A DNA stretch of 64,000 nt from Synechococcus sp. HJ21-Hayes (GCF_024345835.1 NZ_JAGQBW010000007.1:1-64000), one strand, 5' to 3'; numbered from the stretch's first letter, positions 17,055-27,350 are shown. Made by a program: numbers and translations. Notes: generated by a model from the sequence alone, not told the origin.

Positions 17055-17284
17055 CGCAGTCTCTGGCGGCCGTTTTCTAGGCGGGCCACAGAGGGCAACG
17101 CCAGGGCCAGTAGCAGAAGAGGGATCTCCAGCAGCAATTGGCCGTTGCCCAGCACAACCACCGCCAGGTCCACCACCGCAAAGACGCGCAGAAACAACGA
17201 CCACACGTCATCGTTTTCGCTGCTGCCCCGGATCCAGATCAACAGCCCCGCGAGCACCAGCACGCTGTCGATCAGCACGGTCAT
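17051..17284 (-). CDS. Small two-helix membrane protein in the ABC operon
   Basis: A 77-residue protein from ATG 17284; a GTG at 17311 would add 9 residues. The first helix is about residues 3-18 and a second long hydrophobic stretch is about 32-62, with a polar GSSENDD segment between. It lies between the binding-protein gene and the ATPase, is coupled to the 28-residue gene by an ATGA overlap, and is preceded by a strong stem-loop. I do not recognise the family. Confidence 0.6.
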   Translation of the reverse strand: MTVLIDSVLVLAGLLIWIRGSSENDDVWSLFLRVFAVVDLAVVVLGNGQLLLEIPLLLLALALPSVARLENGRQRLR

Positions 17285-17315
17285 GCTGCGGGGCGGGGAG
17301 GAACGAATCACGCAA

Positions 17316-17349
17316 TTCTGACCCCAGAGCAGGAGCTCCGGGGTCAGAA
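17316..17349 (-). promoter_or_regulatory. 10-bp stem-loop between the binding-protein gene and the rest of the operon
   Basis: A perfect inverted repeat, TTCTGACCCC (17316-17325) and GGGGTCAGAA (17340-17349), with a 14-base loop. On the minus strand it follows the stop of the binding-protein gene at 17358 by eight bases and precedes the small membrane-protein gene. No T-run follows in either direction, so it is not a typical intrinsic terminator. A 3' stabiliser or partial terminator keeping the binding protein in excess is the likely role. Confidence 0.75.
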
Positions 17350-17357
17350 GCCCTGAT

Positions 17358-18311
17358 TCAGCGGATCTTGCCGATCTCCCGGCCCACCTGCTCGATCCGT
17401 TTGTATTCGCCAGGCGTTGTCTTGATGAACTGCTGGGCGCCGAACAGTTTGAGGATCTGTTTCTGCTCCGGGTCGCTGGGCCGCCAGCTCAGGATCGCCT
17501 GTTGCAACTTGGTGGTGAAGCCCTTGCCGAAGCGCTGGTTCAGGTTGCCCTGGGCGATCCAGTGGTAGTCGGGATAGCCAGGCGACGTCCAGATGGCCAT
17601 TACCTTGGAGCGGCTGGCCTTGCCGTTGTGGAGGCTGGAGCGCCACACCTGTTCATTCACAGCCCCTGCGTCATAGGCACCGCTCTGCACCAAGGCGATG
17701 GTGGCGTCGTGGCTGCCGCTGAAGCCTGCGGCTCCTCCGGCGAACATGCTGGGCTTCACGCTGGCCTTGCCCAGGAAGTACTGGGGCATCAGACGCCCCG
17801 AGGTGGAGCTTTCCGATCCAAAGGTGAAGCGCTTGCCCTTGAGCTCCTGTAGCCCCTGGATCGCCGTCACTGGCTTGAGCCCGCTCTTGGTGTTTGCGAT
17901 GAAGATGCTGCGGAAGGAAGCGTCGATATCCCGCTGTGCCAGCACCACCGCGTTGGGTTTCTGCAGGCGAGCCTGCACGCCGGTGAGGCCGCCGAACCAG
18001 ACCACATCCAAGTCGCCGGTGCGGAAAGCTGTCACCGCCGCGGTGTAATCGGTCATGGGCACGTATTGCACCGGCACGCCCAGTTGCCGGCTGAGTTCTT
18101 TGGCCACCAAGCCGTAGAGCCGGTTCAGCGTTTCCGGCTTCTGGTCGGGGATGGCGCTGATGCGCAGGGGTTTGGGCTCGCTGCTCTGCTGGGCCTCAGC
18201 TCGGGGCAGCAGGGAGGGGCCGGCGGGCGTGAGGCTGGGCAAGGCCGCCGGCAGCAGGGCCAGGGAGAGGCCCGCCAGCACGGCGGCCGAACGTTCTCGT
18301 GAGAGCAGCAT
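17358..18311 (-). CDS. PhnD/selenate-type ABC transporter substrate-binding protein
   Basis: A 317-residue periplasmic protein with an N-terminal signal peptide ending near residue 40 (RAEAQQ). The mature part fits the PhnD-like family annotated as putative selenate-binding: SAIPDQKPETLNRLYG near 52, PMTDYTAAVTAFRTGDLDV near 85 and ESSTSGRLMPQYF near 168. The ligand could be selenate, phosphite, phosphonate or another oxyanion and is not determined by sequence. It heads the minus-strand operon of stem-loop, two microproteins, ATPase, permease and GDSL hydrolase. Confidence 0.85.
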   Translation of the reverse strand: MLLSRERSAAVLAGLSLALLPAALPSLTPAGPSLLPRAEAQQSSEPKPLRISAIPDQKPETLNRLYGLVAKELSRQLGVPVQYVPMTDYTAAVTAFRTGDLDVVWFGGLTGVQARLQKPNAVVLAQRDIDASFRSIFIANTKSGLKPVTAIQGLQELKGKRFTFGSESSTSGRLMPQYFLGKASVKPSMFAGGAAGFSGSHDATIALVQSGAYDAGAVNEQVWRSSLHNGKASRSKVMAIWTSPGYPDYHWIAQGNLNQRFGKGFTTKLQQAILSWRPSDPEQKQILKLFGAQQFIKTTPGEYKRIEQVGREIGKIR

Positions 18312-18355
18312 CGGGCATGAAACGGATGGACCCCTGGATTCTGCCGGGCCTGGCG

Positions 18356-19534
18356 TCAGAGGCTGGCTAGGAAGCGCTGCAGGCGTGTCAGGCCATCGTG
18401 GATGGTGGCCGTTGATGCCGCACAGGAGAGGCGGATGCAGCGGTCGTCGCCGAAGGCACCACCAGGCACCACCGCCAGGCCTTGTTCGTCCAGCAAGCGG
18501 TTGCAGAAGGTCATCGAGTCCAGGCCGGTGCTGCTCACATCCGGAAAGGCATAGAAGGCCCCTTCGGGAGGTAGGAGCTCCAGGCTCTCCAGGGCCCTCA
18601 ATCCATCACTGAGAAGGGCGCGGCGCTCGTTGAACTGGGTGGCCATCTCCTGCACGCAGTCGCGCGGCCCACTCACGGCGGCCAGGGCGCCGTACTGGGC
18701 AAAGCTACACACGTTGCTGGTGCTCTGGCTCTGCAGGGCACTGGCGGCTGCCACCACGGGTTTTGGCCCAGCTAGCCAACCGATGCGCCAGCCGGTCATG
18801 GCCCAGCCCTTGGCGAAGCCATTCACAATGAACACCCGATCGGCCAGATCCGGCGCCACCGCTGCGAAGCTGTGGTGCTCGTGGCCCGGGGCCAGCAGGA
18901 ACTCGTAGATCTCGTCGCACACCACCGCCACCTGGGGGTGGCGGCGTAGAACGGCCGCAATGGCTTCCAGCTCTGGGCGGCTGAGCACCATGCCCGTGGG
19001 ATTACCCGGGCTGTTGAGCACTAGCAGCTTGCTGGCGGGCGTGATCGCCGCCTCCAGCCTGGCTGAATCGAGGCGGAACCCCTCGCTGGCGGAGCTGGGG
19101 ATCAGCTTCACCGACGCTCCGGCCAGCTTGGCAATCTCCGGGTAGCTCAGCCAGAAGGGGGCGGGGAGCAGCAGCTCATCGCCCGGACCCAGCAGCACCT
19201 GGAACAAGTTGAACAGGGCCTGTTTGCCGCCGTTGGTCACCAGCACCTGATCGCTGCTGGTGGGCACCTGATTCTCGTGGGTGAGCTTGGCGGCAATGGC
19301 GTCCCGCAGGGCCGGTTCGCCGGCGGCAGGGCCGTAGCGAGTGTGGCCTGTATCCAGGGCGGCGGCGGCGGCTTCGCGGATGAAGGCGGGGGTGTCGAAG
19401 TCCGGCTCGCCGGCGCTAAGGCTGCAGATGTCCTTGCCCTCCGCCTTGAGGGCCTTGGCCCGGGCGGCAATGGCCAGGGTGAGGGAGGGCTGCAGAGCTT
19501 CTGCCCGGGCAGACAGCGACAACGGGCGCAGCAT
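18356..19534 (-). CDS. PLP-dependent class I aminotransferase (AspC-like)
   Basis: A 392-residue cytosolic enzyme starting at ATG 19534. It shows the fold type I landmarks of subgroup I-gamma aspartate/prephenate aminotransferases: SAGEPDFDTP near residue 40, a NSPGNPTG loop near 175, CDEIYE near 205 and the PLP lysine in NGFAKGWAMTGWR near 237. The likely reaction is transfer of an amino group between glutamate and oxaloacetate, or prephenate. A frame open 19 codons upstream has less convincing sequence. Confidence 0.85.
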   Translation of the reverse strand: MLRPLSLSARAEALQPSLTLAIAARAKALKAEGKDICSLSAGEPDFDTPAFIREAAAAALDTGHTRYGPAAGEPALRDAIAAKLTHENQVPTSSDQVLVTNGGKQALFNLFQVLLGPGDELLLPAPFWLSYPEIAKLAGASVKLIPSSASEGFRLDSARLEAAITPASKLLVLNSPGNPTGMVLSRPELEAIAAVLRRHPQVAVVCDEIYEFLLAPGHEHHSFAAVAPDLADRVFIVNGFAKGWAMTGWRIGWLAGPKPVVAAASALQSQSTSNVCSFAQYGALAAVSGPRDCVQEMATQFNERRALLSDGLRALESLELLPPEGAFYAFPDVSSTGLDSMTFCNRLLDEQGLAVVPGGAFGDDRCIRLSCAASTATIHDGLTRLQRFLASL

Positions 19535-19645
19535 GCGGAGCAGCGACGGACAACAGCAGCCCTGCGCAGCGTTGCCAGGGATAGCTCTCATCCTGCCCTA
19601 CGCCCCATCCCCGATTGGTTCGGCGCAGACTTTTTGCTATCCGCT

Positions 19646-20071
19646 GTGGCTGCCTTGGTTGCCTCCTCCGTTCCGGGCTGCTCGATCGTGCTGGCGGCCG
19701 ACGACCCTGCGGGACTGGCGGCCTTCTACGGCTCCCTGCTGCAGCAGCCGCCCACAGTCGGTCTGTCGGCCAGCCATTGGCGCTTGGCCCTGCCGGCCGG
19801 TGGCCAGCTGCAGATCTATGGACCCTCCCGCTCCCGCCCCCGGCCCCGCCAGGAGGGGCGCCTGGCCCTGTGCCTGCAGCGGCCTGGCGATGGCAAGGCC
19901 CTGCATGGTTGGATCCTGCAGGCCCAGGCCCTGGGTGCTCAGGTGTTGGATGGACCGCGGCAGGAGCCCTTCGGCTGGGAGGCCTGGCTGGCGGATCCGG
20001 AGGGCAACCGGCTGTTGCTGCTGGTGCTCGCGTCTGCGCAAACGGTTCCTGCGGCAGGGAAGGGCCCATAG
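19646..20071 (+). CDS. VOC (glyoxalase/bleomycin-resistance fold) protein
   Basis: A 141-residue protein of the vicinal-oxygen-chelate fold type. It shows an AADDPAGLAAFYGSLL beginning (strand-helix with FY) and ends with WEAWLADPEGNRLLLLV, the typical last strand with DPEGN. Whether metal is bound and what the substrate is cannot be read. No ATG is available in frame; GTG 19646 or nearby TTG codons are the likely starts. It is divergent from the aminotransferase and 32 bases upstream of the uracil-DNA glycosylase gene. Confidence 0.72.
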   Translation: MAALVASSVPGCSIVLAADDPAGLAAFYGSLLQQPPTVGLSASHWRLALPAGGQLQIYGPSRSRPRPRQEGRLALCLQRPGDGKALHGWILQAQALGAQVLDGPRQEPFGWEAWLADPEGNRLLLLVLASAQTVPAAGKGP

Positions 20072-20103
20072 GATCGCGGCCCCATCGCCCCCCTGGCTCT
20101 GGC

Positions 20104-20763
20104 ATGTCTGAGCTGTTGTCGGCGCCGCTGTTTGCCCAGGCCCAAGGGGTGGTGCCGCTGGATCGCGATCCGGCTCTGGCCCAGTTGGCTAGCGATTGCC
20201 AGGCCTGCCGTCGCTGTTCCCTGGGGGCCAGTCGCCTCAATGTGGTGGTGAGCCGCGGCAACCCCCGGGCCCGCTTGATGGTGATCGGCGAGGGTCCGGG
20301 TGCCCAGGAGGACGAGCTGGGCCAGCCCTTTGTGGGGCGCTCCGGCCAGCTGCTGGATCTGATGCTCGAGAGCGTGGGCATCCATAGCAATCGCGATGCC
20401 TACGTGTGCAACATCGTGAAGTGCCGGCCGCCGGAGAACCGCAAGCCCACCGCGCTGGAGATGGCGGCCTGCCGTCCCTGGCTGGATCAGCAGATTGCCC
20501 TGGTAGATCCTCAGGTGATCCTGCTGGCGGGGGCCACGGCGGTTGAGGGTCTGCTGGGGATCAAGGGGGGCATCACCAAGCTGCGCGGCCAGTGGCGCCA
20601 AGGGGAAGGGGGCAGCCTGGAGGGCCGTTGGCTGATGCCGATCTTTCACCCCTCTTATCTGCTGCGCAATCCCTCCAAGGAGCGGGGGGCTCCCAAGTGG
20701 CTCACCTGGCACGATCTCCAGGACGTGCAGCGGCGGCTGGTGCAGCTCCAGGGCCCCAGCTGA
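20104..20763 (+). CDS. Family 4-type uracil-DNA glycosylase
   Basis: A 219-residue DNA repair enzyme that removes uracil from DNA. It has the iron-sulfur ligands of type 4 enzymes (CQACRRC near residues 33-39, further Cys in VKCRPPENRKP and MAACRPW), the active-site motif GEGPGAQED near 67 and the HPSYLLR motif near 184. ATG 20104 gives a start without extra sequence. It lies between the VOC gene and ispG on the same strand. Confidence 0.88.
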   Translation: MSELLSAPLFAQAQGVVPLDRDPALAQLASDCQACRRCSLGASRLNVVVSRGNPRARLMVIGEGPGAQEDELGQPFVGRSGQLLDLMLESVGIHSNRDAYVCNIVKCRPPENRKPTALEMAACRPWLDQQIALVDPQVILLAGATAVEGLLGIKGGITKLRGQWRQGEGGSLEGRWLMPIFHPSYLLRNPSKERGAPKWLTWHDLQDVQRRLVQLQGPS

Positions 20764-20808
20764 TAGTTGCTTTGTGACAGGCTTGCGGCACCCCCCGGCC
20801 CCCCACCG

Positions 20809-22041
20809 ATGACCGGCACCCTGGTCCGCTCCGACGCCCCTGCCACCGACTGGGCCAGCGACCCCCGCTTTGACACGGTGATCCGCCGCCGCAAGACCCG
20901 CAGCGTGCGGGTGGGCGATGTGTGGATCGGCAGTGAGCACCCGGTGGTGGTGCAGTCGATGATCAATGAGGACACCCTCGATATCGAGGGCGCCACCGCC
21001 GGTATTCGCCGGTTGCATGAGGCGGGCTGCGAGGTTGTGCGGCTCACGGTTCCCTCCTTGGCCCATGCCAAAGCCGTGGGTGAGATCCGCAAGCGCTTGG
21101 AGGACAGCTATCAGCCGGTGCCCCTGGTGGCGGATGTGCACCACAACGGCATGAAGATCGCCCTCGAGGTGGCCCACCACGTGGACAAGGTGCGCATCAA
21201 TCCGGGCCTGTTTGTCTTCGACAAGCCTGATCCGAATCGCACCGAGTTCTCCCCTGAGGAGATCGCCGCCATCGGCGAGCGCATCGTGGAGACCTTCGAG
21301 CCCCTGGTGAACCTGCTCAAGCAGCAGGATAAGGCCCTGCGCATCGGCGTGAACCATGGCTCCCTGGCGGAGCGGATGCTGTTTGCCTACGGCGATACCC
21401 CCCTGGGGATGGTGGAGAGCGCCCTTGAGTTCATCCGCATCTGTGACCGGCTCGATTTCCACAACATCTGCATCTCGATGAAGGCGTCCCGGGCGCCGGT
21501 GATGTTGGCGGCCTACCGACTGATGGCCCACCGCATGGATGCCGAGGGCTTCCACTACCCCCTGCACCTGGGGGTCACCGAGGCCGGCGACGGCGATTAC
21601 GGCCGCATCAAGAGCACAGCCGGCATCGCCACGCTGCTCTCCGATGGCCTGGGGGACACGATTCGTGTGTCGCTCACCGAGGCGCCGGAGAAGGAGATTC
21701 CCGTTTGCTATTCGATCCTGCAGGCCCTGGGGCTGCGCAAGACGATGGTGGAGTACGTGAGCTGCCCCAGTTGCGGCCGCACCCTGTTCAACCTGGAGGA
21801 GGTGCTGCACAAAGTGCGCAATGCCACCGCGCACCTCACCGGCCTGGACATCGCCGTGATGGGCTGCATCGTGAACGGTCCTGGTGAGATGGCCGATGCC
21901 GATTACGGCTACGTGGGCAAGACCCCCGGCGTGATCTCGCTGTATCGCGGCCGTGAGGAGATCCGTCGGGTGCCGGAGGCCGAGGGGGTGGAGGCCCTGA
22001 TTGCGCTGATCAAGGACGACGGCCGCTGGGTGGATCCCTGA
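20809..22041 (+). CDS. ispG: 4-hydroxy-3-methylbut-2-enyl diphosphate synthase (GcpE)
   Basis: IspG converts ME-cPP to HMBPP in the plastid-type MEP pathway that supplies carotenoids, quinones and phytol. The 410-residue protein has the GcpE barrel with early [11 protein letters not shown], and the C-terminal 4Fe-4S domain with ligands in [11 protein letters not shown] and [14 protein letters not shown] 20809 is chosen; an in-frame TTG 42 bases upstream is less likely. The reductant in cyanobacteria is usually ferredoxin. Confidence 0.95.
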   Translation: MTGTLVRSDAPATDWASDPRFDTVIRRRKTRSVRVGDVWIGSEHPVVVQSMINEDTLDIEGATAGIRRLHEAGCEVVRLTVPSLAHAKAVGEIRKRLEDSYQPVPLVADVHHNGMKIALEVAHHVDKVRINPGLFVFDKPDPNRTEFSPEEIAAIGERIVETFEPLVNLLKQQDKALRIGVNHGSLAERMLFAYGDTPLGMVESALEFIRICDRLDFHNICISMKASRAPVMLAAYRLMAHRMDAEGFHYPLHLGVTEAGDGDYGRIKSTAGIATLLSDGLGDTIRVSLTEAPEKEIPVCYSILQALGLRKTMVEYVSCPSCGRTLFNLEEVLHKVRNATAHLTGLDIAVMGCIVNGPGEMADADYGYVGKTPGVISLYRGREEIRRVPEAEGVEALIALIKDDGRWVDP

Positions 22042-22120
22042 GATAGCGGTTACCCGGCCCTTCCCACCCTGCCTGTGGGGGCTAGCTTGTAGGCAGAAAA
22101 GGGCTTTGGGAGCTCGCTGA

Positions 22121-23482
22121 ATGGGGATAGGTCGCACCATGCGTCGCGCCATGAGTCGCACGATCGGCCGCGCCCCGGTTGTCGTGCTGGTGGGTGTTGG
22201 GGCGATGGCCGCTGCGGTGGTTCCTCCCCTGTTGGGCCCCAGCGCGGCGTCGCTGATCAGCGATAGCCCCAAGGAGGTGATCGACCAGACTTGGCAGATC
22301 GTCTTCCGTGACTATCTCGACACTACGGGTAAGTACACCCCGGAGAAGTGGCGCACCCTGCGCAAGTCGGTGCTCACCAAGAGCTACGGCAGCACCAAGG
22401 AGAGCTATGAGGCCATCCGCGGGATGCTCGGCAGCCTCGATGACCCCTACACCCGCTTCCTGGATCCCCGGGAATTCAAGGAGATGCAGATCGACACCTC
22501 GGGAGAGCTCTCTGGGGTCGGCATTCAGCTGAGCCTTGACAAGGACACGAAGGAACTGGTGGTGGTGTCGCCGATTGAGGGCTCACCGGCCTCACGGGCC
22601 GGGGTGATGCCCAAGGACGTGATCATCTCGATCGACGGCAAGAGCACCAAGGGCATGTCCACTGAGGACGCGGTGAAGTTGATCCGCGGCCAGGCCGGCA
22701 GCAAGGTGACCATCCAGCTGCGCCGCGCTGGCAAGGTGGTGGAGGCTCCACTGGTGAGGGAGCGCATCGAGCTCCACGCCGTGGATCACCAGGTGAACAC
22801 CACCGGGGATGGCACCAAGATCGGCTACATCCGGCTAAAGCAGTTCAATGCCAATGCCGCCAAGGATATGGCCGCGGCGGTAAAGGACCTGGAGGGCAAG
22901 GATGTGCAGGGCTACGTGCTTGACCTGCGCAGCAACCCTGGCGGCCTGCTGATGGCGAGCATCGCCATTGCGCGCCAGTGGATGGATGAGGGGATCATCG
23001 TGTCCACAAAGACCCGAGATGGTATTCAGGACATCAAGCGTGCAAATGGTCGGGCTCTTACCAAGCGCCCCCTAGTGATTCTGGTGAACGAGGGTTCCGC
23101 TAGCGCCAGCGAAATCCTCTCCGGTGCCCTGCAGGACAATCACCGTGCGGTGCTGGTAGGTGAGAAAACTTTCGGCAAGGGGTTGGTGCAGTCGGTGCGG
23201 GGACTCTCCGATGGCTCCGGCATGACCGTGACCATCGCCAAGTACCTCACTCCCAGTGGCCGCGATATCCATAAGCATGGCATCGATCCGGATGTGCGGG
23301 CCAAGCTCACTGAGGCCGAGGCCCAGAAGCTGCGCCTCGAAGACCTCGGCACCAAGAAGGATAGCCAGTACCGGATGGCCGAATCCACCTTGTTGAAACA
23401 GATACGTGGCGCTGGGGTGGTGACCAAGGCCAAGGCCTTCAACCCCACCACCACCAACCTGCCGGCCGCGCTTCAGCGCTAA
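22121..23482 (+). CDS. S41 C-terminal processing protease with PDZ domain
   Basis: A 453-residue protease of the CtpA/B/C family, anchored or exported by an N-terminal hydrophobic segment (about residues 18-38). A PDZ domain spans about 120-210, including GVGIQLSLDKD and IEGSPASRAGVMPKDVI. The catalytic Ser/Lys dyad is visible in EGSASASEIL and GEKTFGKGLVQ. Cyanobacterial CtpA matures the PSII D1 precursor; which paralogue this is cannot be told from one sequence. It starts at ATG 22121. Confidence 0.88.
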   Translation: MGIGRTMRRAMSRTIGRAPVVVLVGVGAMAAAVVPPLLGPSAASLISDSPKEVIDQTWQIVFRDYLDTTGKYTPEKWRTLRKSVLTKSYGSTKESYEAIRGMLGSLDDPYTRFLDPREFKEMQIDTSGELSGVGIQLSLDKDTKELVVVSPIEGSPASRAGVMPKDVIISIDGKSTKGMSTEDAVKLIRGQAGSKVTIQLRRAGKVVEAPLVRERIELHAVDHQVNTTGDGTKIGYIRLKQFNANAAKDMAAAVKDLEGKDVQGYVLDLRSNPGGLLMASIAIARQWMDEGIIVSTKTRDGIQDIKRANGRALTKRPLVILVNEGSASASEILSGALQDNHRAVLVGEKTFGKGLVQSVRGLSDGSGMTVTIAKYLTPSGRDIHKHGIDPDVRAKLTEAEAQKLRLEDLGTKKDSQYRMAESTLLKQIRGAGVVTKAKAFNPTTTNLPAALQR

Positions 23483-23513
23483 GAGGTGAGACCAGCGCCC
23501 TCGCTTTGGCTCG

Positions 23514-23690
23514 TCAGGCGCTGCCGCCGACGGGCTGCATCAGGCCGCCACCGGGGCTGGAATCATCGTCGTCATTGCCCGTGTCTCCCTGGGTGAGGGC
23601 ATAGATGCCGAGGGCCACAAGACTCACCAAGCCTGAAATCAGGCCAAAGCCCCCCTCAAGGCCGCCCGAGACATCCATCAGTTCGCCCAT
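23514..23690 (-). CDS. Small membrane protein with acidic tail
   Basis: A 58-residue protein from ATG 23690. A glycine-rich start leads into one hydrophobic helix (about residues 13-31, FGLISGLVSLVALGIYAL), then an acidic GNDDDDSS tail. The frame stays open upstream, but that part is polar and probably not translated. It is convergent with the S41 protease and follows mfd on the same strand. Function unknown. Confidence 0.55.
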   Translation of the reverse strand: MGELMDVSGGLEGGFGLISGLVSLVALGIYALTQGDTGNDDDDSSPGGGLMQPVGGSA

Positions 23691-23786
23691 GGGCCAGCCC
23701 GGTGTGTGCTGTGAAGTGTAACGAAGGTTTGAGTTGGTTGCGTTGGGCCTTCCGGCGCAGGCGGTTTCGGCTGTCTGCATCTCTCA

Positions 23787-26700
23787 TCAAACGCTCAAAA
23801 CAGCCTCGTTGGCCGCCTTCATTTGTGCGGCCCGCTGGGCCTCGGTGAGGCCATCGGCCCCGGGGATCTGTTCCGCCATCTGGTTCAGCCAGCCCATCAG
23901 TTCCTCCAACTGTTTGTCGGCCGGCAGCACCCCCAGGCCCCGGGCCAGCACCTTGGCGGTGCTCCCCGATCCGGCCTGATACACGAGCCGCCCATGCAGG
24001 TGCTGGGGCAGGCCCTGGCGTAGCAGCCGGAATGCTGGCTCCTCCATCGGGGTGTCGAGGGCGATGTTGGGCTTCTCCGGCTTGATGCGCGAGAAGCCGC
24101 AGCGCTTCGCCACCAGCTTCAGTTCCATCAGCAGCAGCAGCGATTGCACCGGCGCGGGGATGGCGCCGTAGCGATCCACCCAGCCGGCTGCCAGCTCCAC
24201 CAGGGCCTCCTTGCTGCTGCAGTCGGCCGCGGCGCGGTAAGCGGCCATCTTCTCGTCGTTCTCGGTGATCCAGTCGCCGGGGATGAAGGCGGTGATCGGT
24301 AGATCGATCTGGGTGTCGTCCACCGCTGGGATGTCCTGCCCCTGGATCTCTGCAAGGGATTCCTGCAGCATTTCCATGTAGAGGTCGAAGCCGATGGTTT
24401 CCATTTGGCCGCTCTGCTCCACCCCCAGCAGGTTGCCCACGCCGCGGATCTCCATGTCGCGCATGGCCAGCTGGTAGCCGCTGCCCAACTGGGCGAATTC
24501 CTGAATCGCTCGTAGCCGCTGGCGCGCCGCCTCGCTCAGGGAGGCATCGCCGGGATAGAAGAGCCACGCGTGGGCCTGGATGCCGCTCCGGCCCACTCGG
24601 CCCCGTAGTTGATAGAGCTGGGCCAGGCCGAACTTGTGGGCGTCCTCGATCAGGATTGTGTTCACGCGCGGGATGTCCAGGCCGCTCTCCACGATCGTGG
24701 TGCAGAGCATCAGGTCGGCCTCGCCGGCGTTGAAGGCCACCATGGCGCTCTCCAGCTCCCCCTCGGCCATCTGGCCGTGGGCCACCAGCAGCCGCAGGCC
24801 GGGAACCATGGCCCGCAACTGGGCGGCCACATCCTCGATGCCCTCCACCCGGGGCACCACATAGAAGATCTGGCCACCGCGGTCGAGCTCCTGGCGGATG
24901 GCGCTGCGCACCGCCTCCTCATCGAGGGCGGCCAGGTGGGTTTTGATCGGCCGGCGCAGGGGCGGTGGCGTGGTGATCAGGCTCATCTCCCGCACGCCGG
25001 AGAGGCTCATGTAGAGGGTGCGCGGGATCGGCGTGGCGCTCAGCGTCAATACGTCCACGTCTTTTCTGAGAGCCTTGATCTTTTCCTTCTGGTTCACGCC
25101 GAACCGTTGTTCCTCATCCACCACCAGCAGGCCTAATTGCTTGAAGGTGGTGCTCTTGCCGAGCAGTTGGTGGGTGCCCACCACCACATCCACGGTGCCT
25201 GCGGCCAGGCCCTCCTGGATCACCTTGCGCTCGCCGGCGGTGCGGAAGCGGTTGAGCAGGCTCACCTTGAGGGGATAAGGGGCGAAGCGTTCGGTGAGCG
25301 AGCGCCAGTGCTGCTGGGCCAGCACCGTGGTGGGGGCCAGCATCGCCACCTGTTTGCCGGCCGTGACGGCTTTGAAGATGGCGCGGATGGCCACTTCGGT
25401 TTTGCCGAAGCCCACATCGCCGCACACCAGCCGGTCCATAGGCTGGGGTTGCTCCATATCTCGTTTCACATCGCTGATCGCCTTCACTTGGTCGGGGGTG
25501 GGCTCGTAGGGGAAGGAGTCTTCGAGTTCGCTCTGCCAGGGGCCATCGGCGGGGAAGGCGAAGCCCGGGGCCTGGTGGCGCTCGGCGTAGAGCTTCACCA
25601 GGTCCACCGCCACCTTGCGCACGGCTTTCTTGGCCCGCTCTTTGGCCTTGGCCCAGGCAGTGCCGCCCATGCGGTTCAGGTCGGGCGGAGCGTCGCTGGT
25701 GGCGCGGTAGCGGCCCAGGCTGCCCAGCTGATCGGCCGCCACCCGTAGCAGGCCATCGGCGTACTGCACCACCAGGTAATCCCGCGATTCGCCGCTGATG
25801 GCCAGCTTCTCCAGCTTGAGGAACTTGCCGATGCCGTGGTTGCGGTGCACCACGAAATCGCCCGGCTGCATCTTGTTGGGATCCACCGTGCGGCTTGCTG
25901 CCTTGCGGCGCCGACGCACGTAGCCGGTGGCGGCCAAGCTCTGCTGGCCGAAGAATTCCCGATCGGTGATCAGCACCAGCTTCCAGGCCGGCAACTGCAG
26001 CCCTTCCAGCTCGGCGGTGCCGCGGGTTTTGAGGGCCACTGGCGTGGCTTGCTCCACTAGCCGCTCGATGGCGGGGAAGTCACTGGGGTTCGGCACGAAC
26101 CGCGTGATGCAGTCGTGCTCCTCCAGCAGGGCCACGGCCCGGCTGGGCTGGGCCGAGAGCAGCCACACCGTGGACTTCTCGGCCACAAACCCCTTCACGA
26201 GGCCGGCGAGTTTGCCGAAGGCATTGGGGTAGGCCGGCACCGACCGGGAGGCCAGATCAAAACTGTTGGGGTGGTTGTCGGTTTCGTGCAGTTCCGCCAG
26301 ATCGAAGCCGGCAAAGGCGTTGGCTTGCTCTAGGGCTGCGGCGGGCGGGCGGTGCAGCAGCGGTGGCAGCTCCAGCCCCAGTTCCTGCACCACATCAGTG
26401 TGGTGATCGGCGGCGTGGTCAAACCACTGCTGGCCGTGGGAGAGGCAGTGTCGCCGCTCATCCACGGCGATCAGGGTGTTGGGGGGGAGGTAGTTGAGCA
26501 GGGAGGCCGGCCGCTGCCAGGCCAGGCCCATCAGCCTTCGCATGCCCTCGGGGGTGCCGCCCTCCAGCAGCAGGTCGCTGGCTTCCGGGCTGAGCAGTTG
26601 ATCCAGCCCATCGGGCATGGACTCTCGCAGTGCTTCGGCAATCAGGGGGCCGTAGCCGGTGGGGGTGAGGCGCACCACCTCGATGGCATCAAGGGAGCGC

Positions 26701-27350
26701 TGGGACGCGGGATCAAATTCCCGCAGTTTTTCCAGCTCCTCGCCAAAGAACTCGAGCCGCACGGGAAGCTCGGCACTCACCGGGAACAGGTCGACGATGT
26801 CGCCCCGTCGGCTCCAGCTGCCTTCCTGTTCAATCGTGGGCACCCGCTCGTACCCGAGCCGGGTGAGGGTGGCCGCCAACTCCTCCAGATTCACCGTGTC
26901 GCCCTTGCGCAGGCTCAGGCACTGGTGCTGCAGCGCATCGGGGGGCGGCAGGTGGGGCTGTAGGGCCCGCTCGGTGGCCACGATCGCCTGGCGCCTCGTG
27001 CTGCCGGCACCACCATCGAGCAGCTCGCTCAGCACCTGCAGTTGCCCCCAGGTGATCTCACTGGTGGGATCAAAGGGCTCGTAGGGGCTCCCTTCGCTGG
27101 TGGGATAGAGCTGGCAGCTGTCCCAGCCCATCAGCTCCAGCAGGGCTGCCCAGCGGCCCGCCTCTTCCAGGGTGGGAACGATCACCAGCAGTGGCGCTTC
27201 GGCTGCCGCCGCGAGGGCACTGCTCACCAGGGCTCGCGCCCCCCGGCCCGCCCCACTAAGTCGAAGGCGCTCTGCCCGTTGCAGGCGCAGCAGCACCTCC
27301 CCGGTGAGGGTCACCTGCTGCAGCTGACGCACCAGGGCGGTGAGGGGCAT
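23787..27350 (-). CDS. mfd: Transcription-repair coupling factor
   Basis: Mfd removes RNA polymerase stalled at lesions and recruits UvrA. At 1187 residues it has the family's full length and order: the UvrB-like N-terminal module, a CarD/RID domain near 500 ([16 protein letters not shown]), the RecG-like translocase with [11 protein letters not shown] (Walker A) and VVDEEQRFG (DEEQ box), the TRG motif, and a C-terminal D7 domain. Start is ATG 27350. It is divergent from the zinc-ribbon metalloprotein gene with about 120 bases between. Confidence 0.95.
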   Translation of the reverse strand: MPLTALVRQLQQVTLTGEVLLRLQRAERLRLSGAGRGARALVSSALAAAAEAPLLVIVPTLEEAGRWAALLELMGWDSCQLYPTSEGSPYEPFDPTSEITWGQLQVLSELLDGGAGSTRRQAIVATERALQPHLPPPDALQHQCLSLRKGDTVNLEELAATLTRLGYERVPTIEQEGSWSRRGDIVDLFPVSAELPVRLEFFGEELEKLREFDPASQRSLDAIEVVRLTPTGYGPLIAEALRESMPDGLDQLLSPEASDLLLEGGTPEGMRRLMGLAWQRPASLLNYLPPNTLIAVDERRHCLSHGQQWFDHAADHHTDVVQELGLELPPLLHRPPAAALEQANAFAGFDLAELHETDNHPNSFDLASRSVPAYPNAFGKLAGLVKGFVAEKSTVWLLSAQPSRAVALLEEHDCITRFVPNPSDFPAIERLVEQATPVALKTRGTAELEGLQLPAWKLVLITDREFFGQQSLAATGYVRRRRKAASRTVDPNKMQPGDFVVHRNHGIGKFLKLEKLAISGESRDYLVVQYADGLLRVAADQLGSLGRYRATSDAPPDLNRMGGTAWAKAKERAKKAVRKVAVDLVKLYAERHQAPGFAFPADGPWQSELEDSFPYEPTPDQVKAISDVKRDMEQPQPMDRLVCGDVGFGKTEVAIRAIFKAVTAGKQVAMLAPTTVLAQQHWRSLTERFAPYPLKVSLLNRFRTAGERKVIQEGLAAGTVDVVVGTHQLLGKSTTFKQLGLLVVDEEQRFGVNQKEKIKALRKDVDVLTLSATPIPRTLYMSLSGVREMSLITTPPPLRRPIKTHLAALDEEAVRSAIRQELDRGGQIFYVVPRVEGIEDVAAQLRAMVPGLRLLVAHGQMAEGELESAMVAFNAGEADLMLCTTIVESGLDIPRVNTILIEDAHKFGLAQLYQLRGRVGRSGIQAHAWLFYPGDASLSEAARQRLRAIQEFAQLGSGYQLAMRDMEIRGVGNLLGVEQSGQMETIGFDLYMEMLQESLAEIQGQDIPAVDDTQIDLPITAFIPGDWITENDEKMAAYRAAADCSSKEALVELAAGWVDRYGAIPAPVQSLLLLMELKLVAKRCGFSRIKPEKPNIALDTPMEEPAFRLLRQGLPQHLHGRLVYQAGSGSTAKVLARGLGVLPADKQLEELMGWLNQMAEQIPGADGLTEAQRAAQMKAANEAVLSV

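Noticed and set aside
19939-22272. A 777-codon open frame on the minus strand opposite ispG and the uracil-DNA glycosylase gene
   Set aside because: It is antisense to well-supported genes, has His/Gln/Ala-rich composition typical of a mirror of GC-rich codons, and shows no domain or motif.
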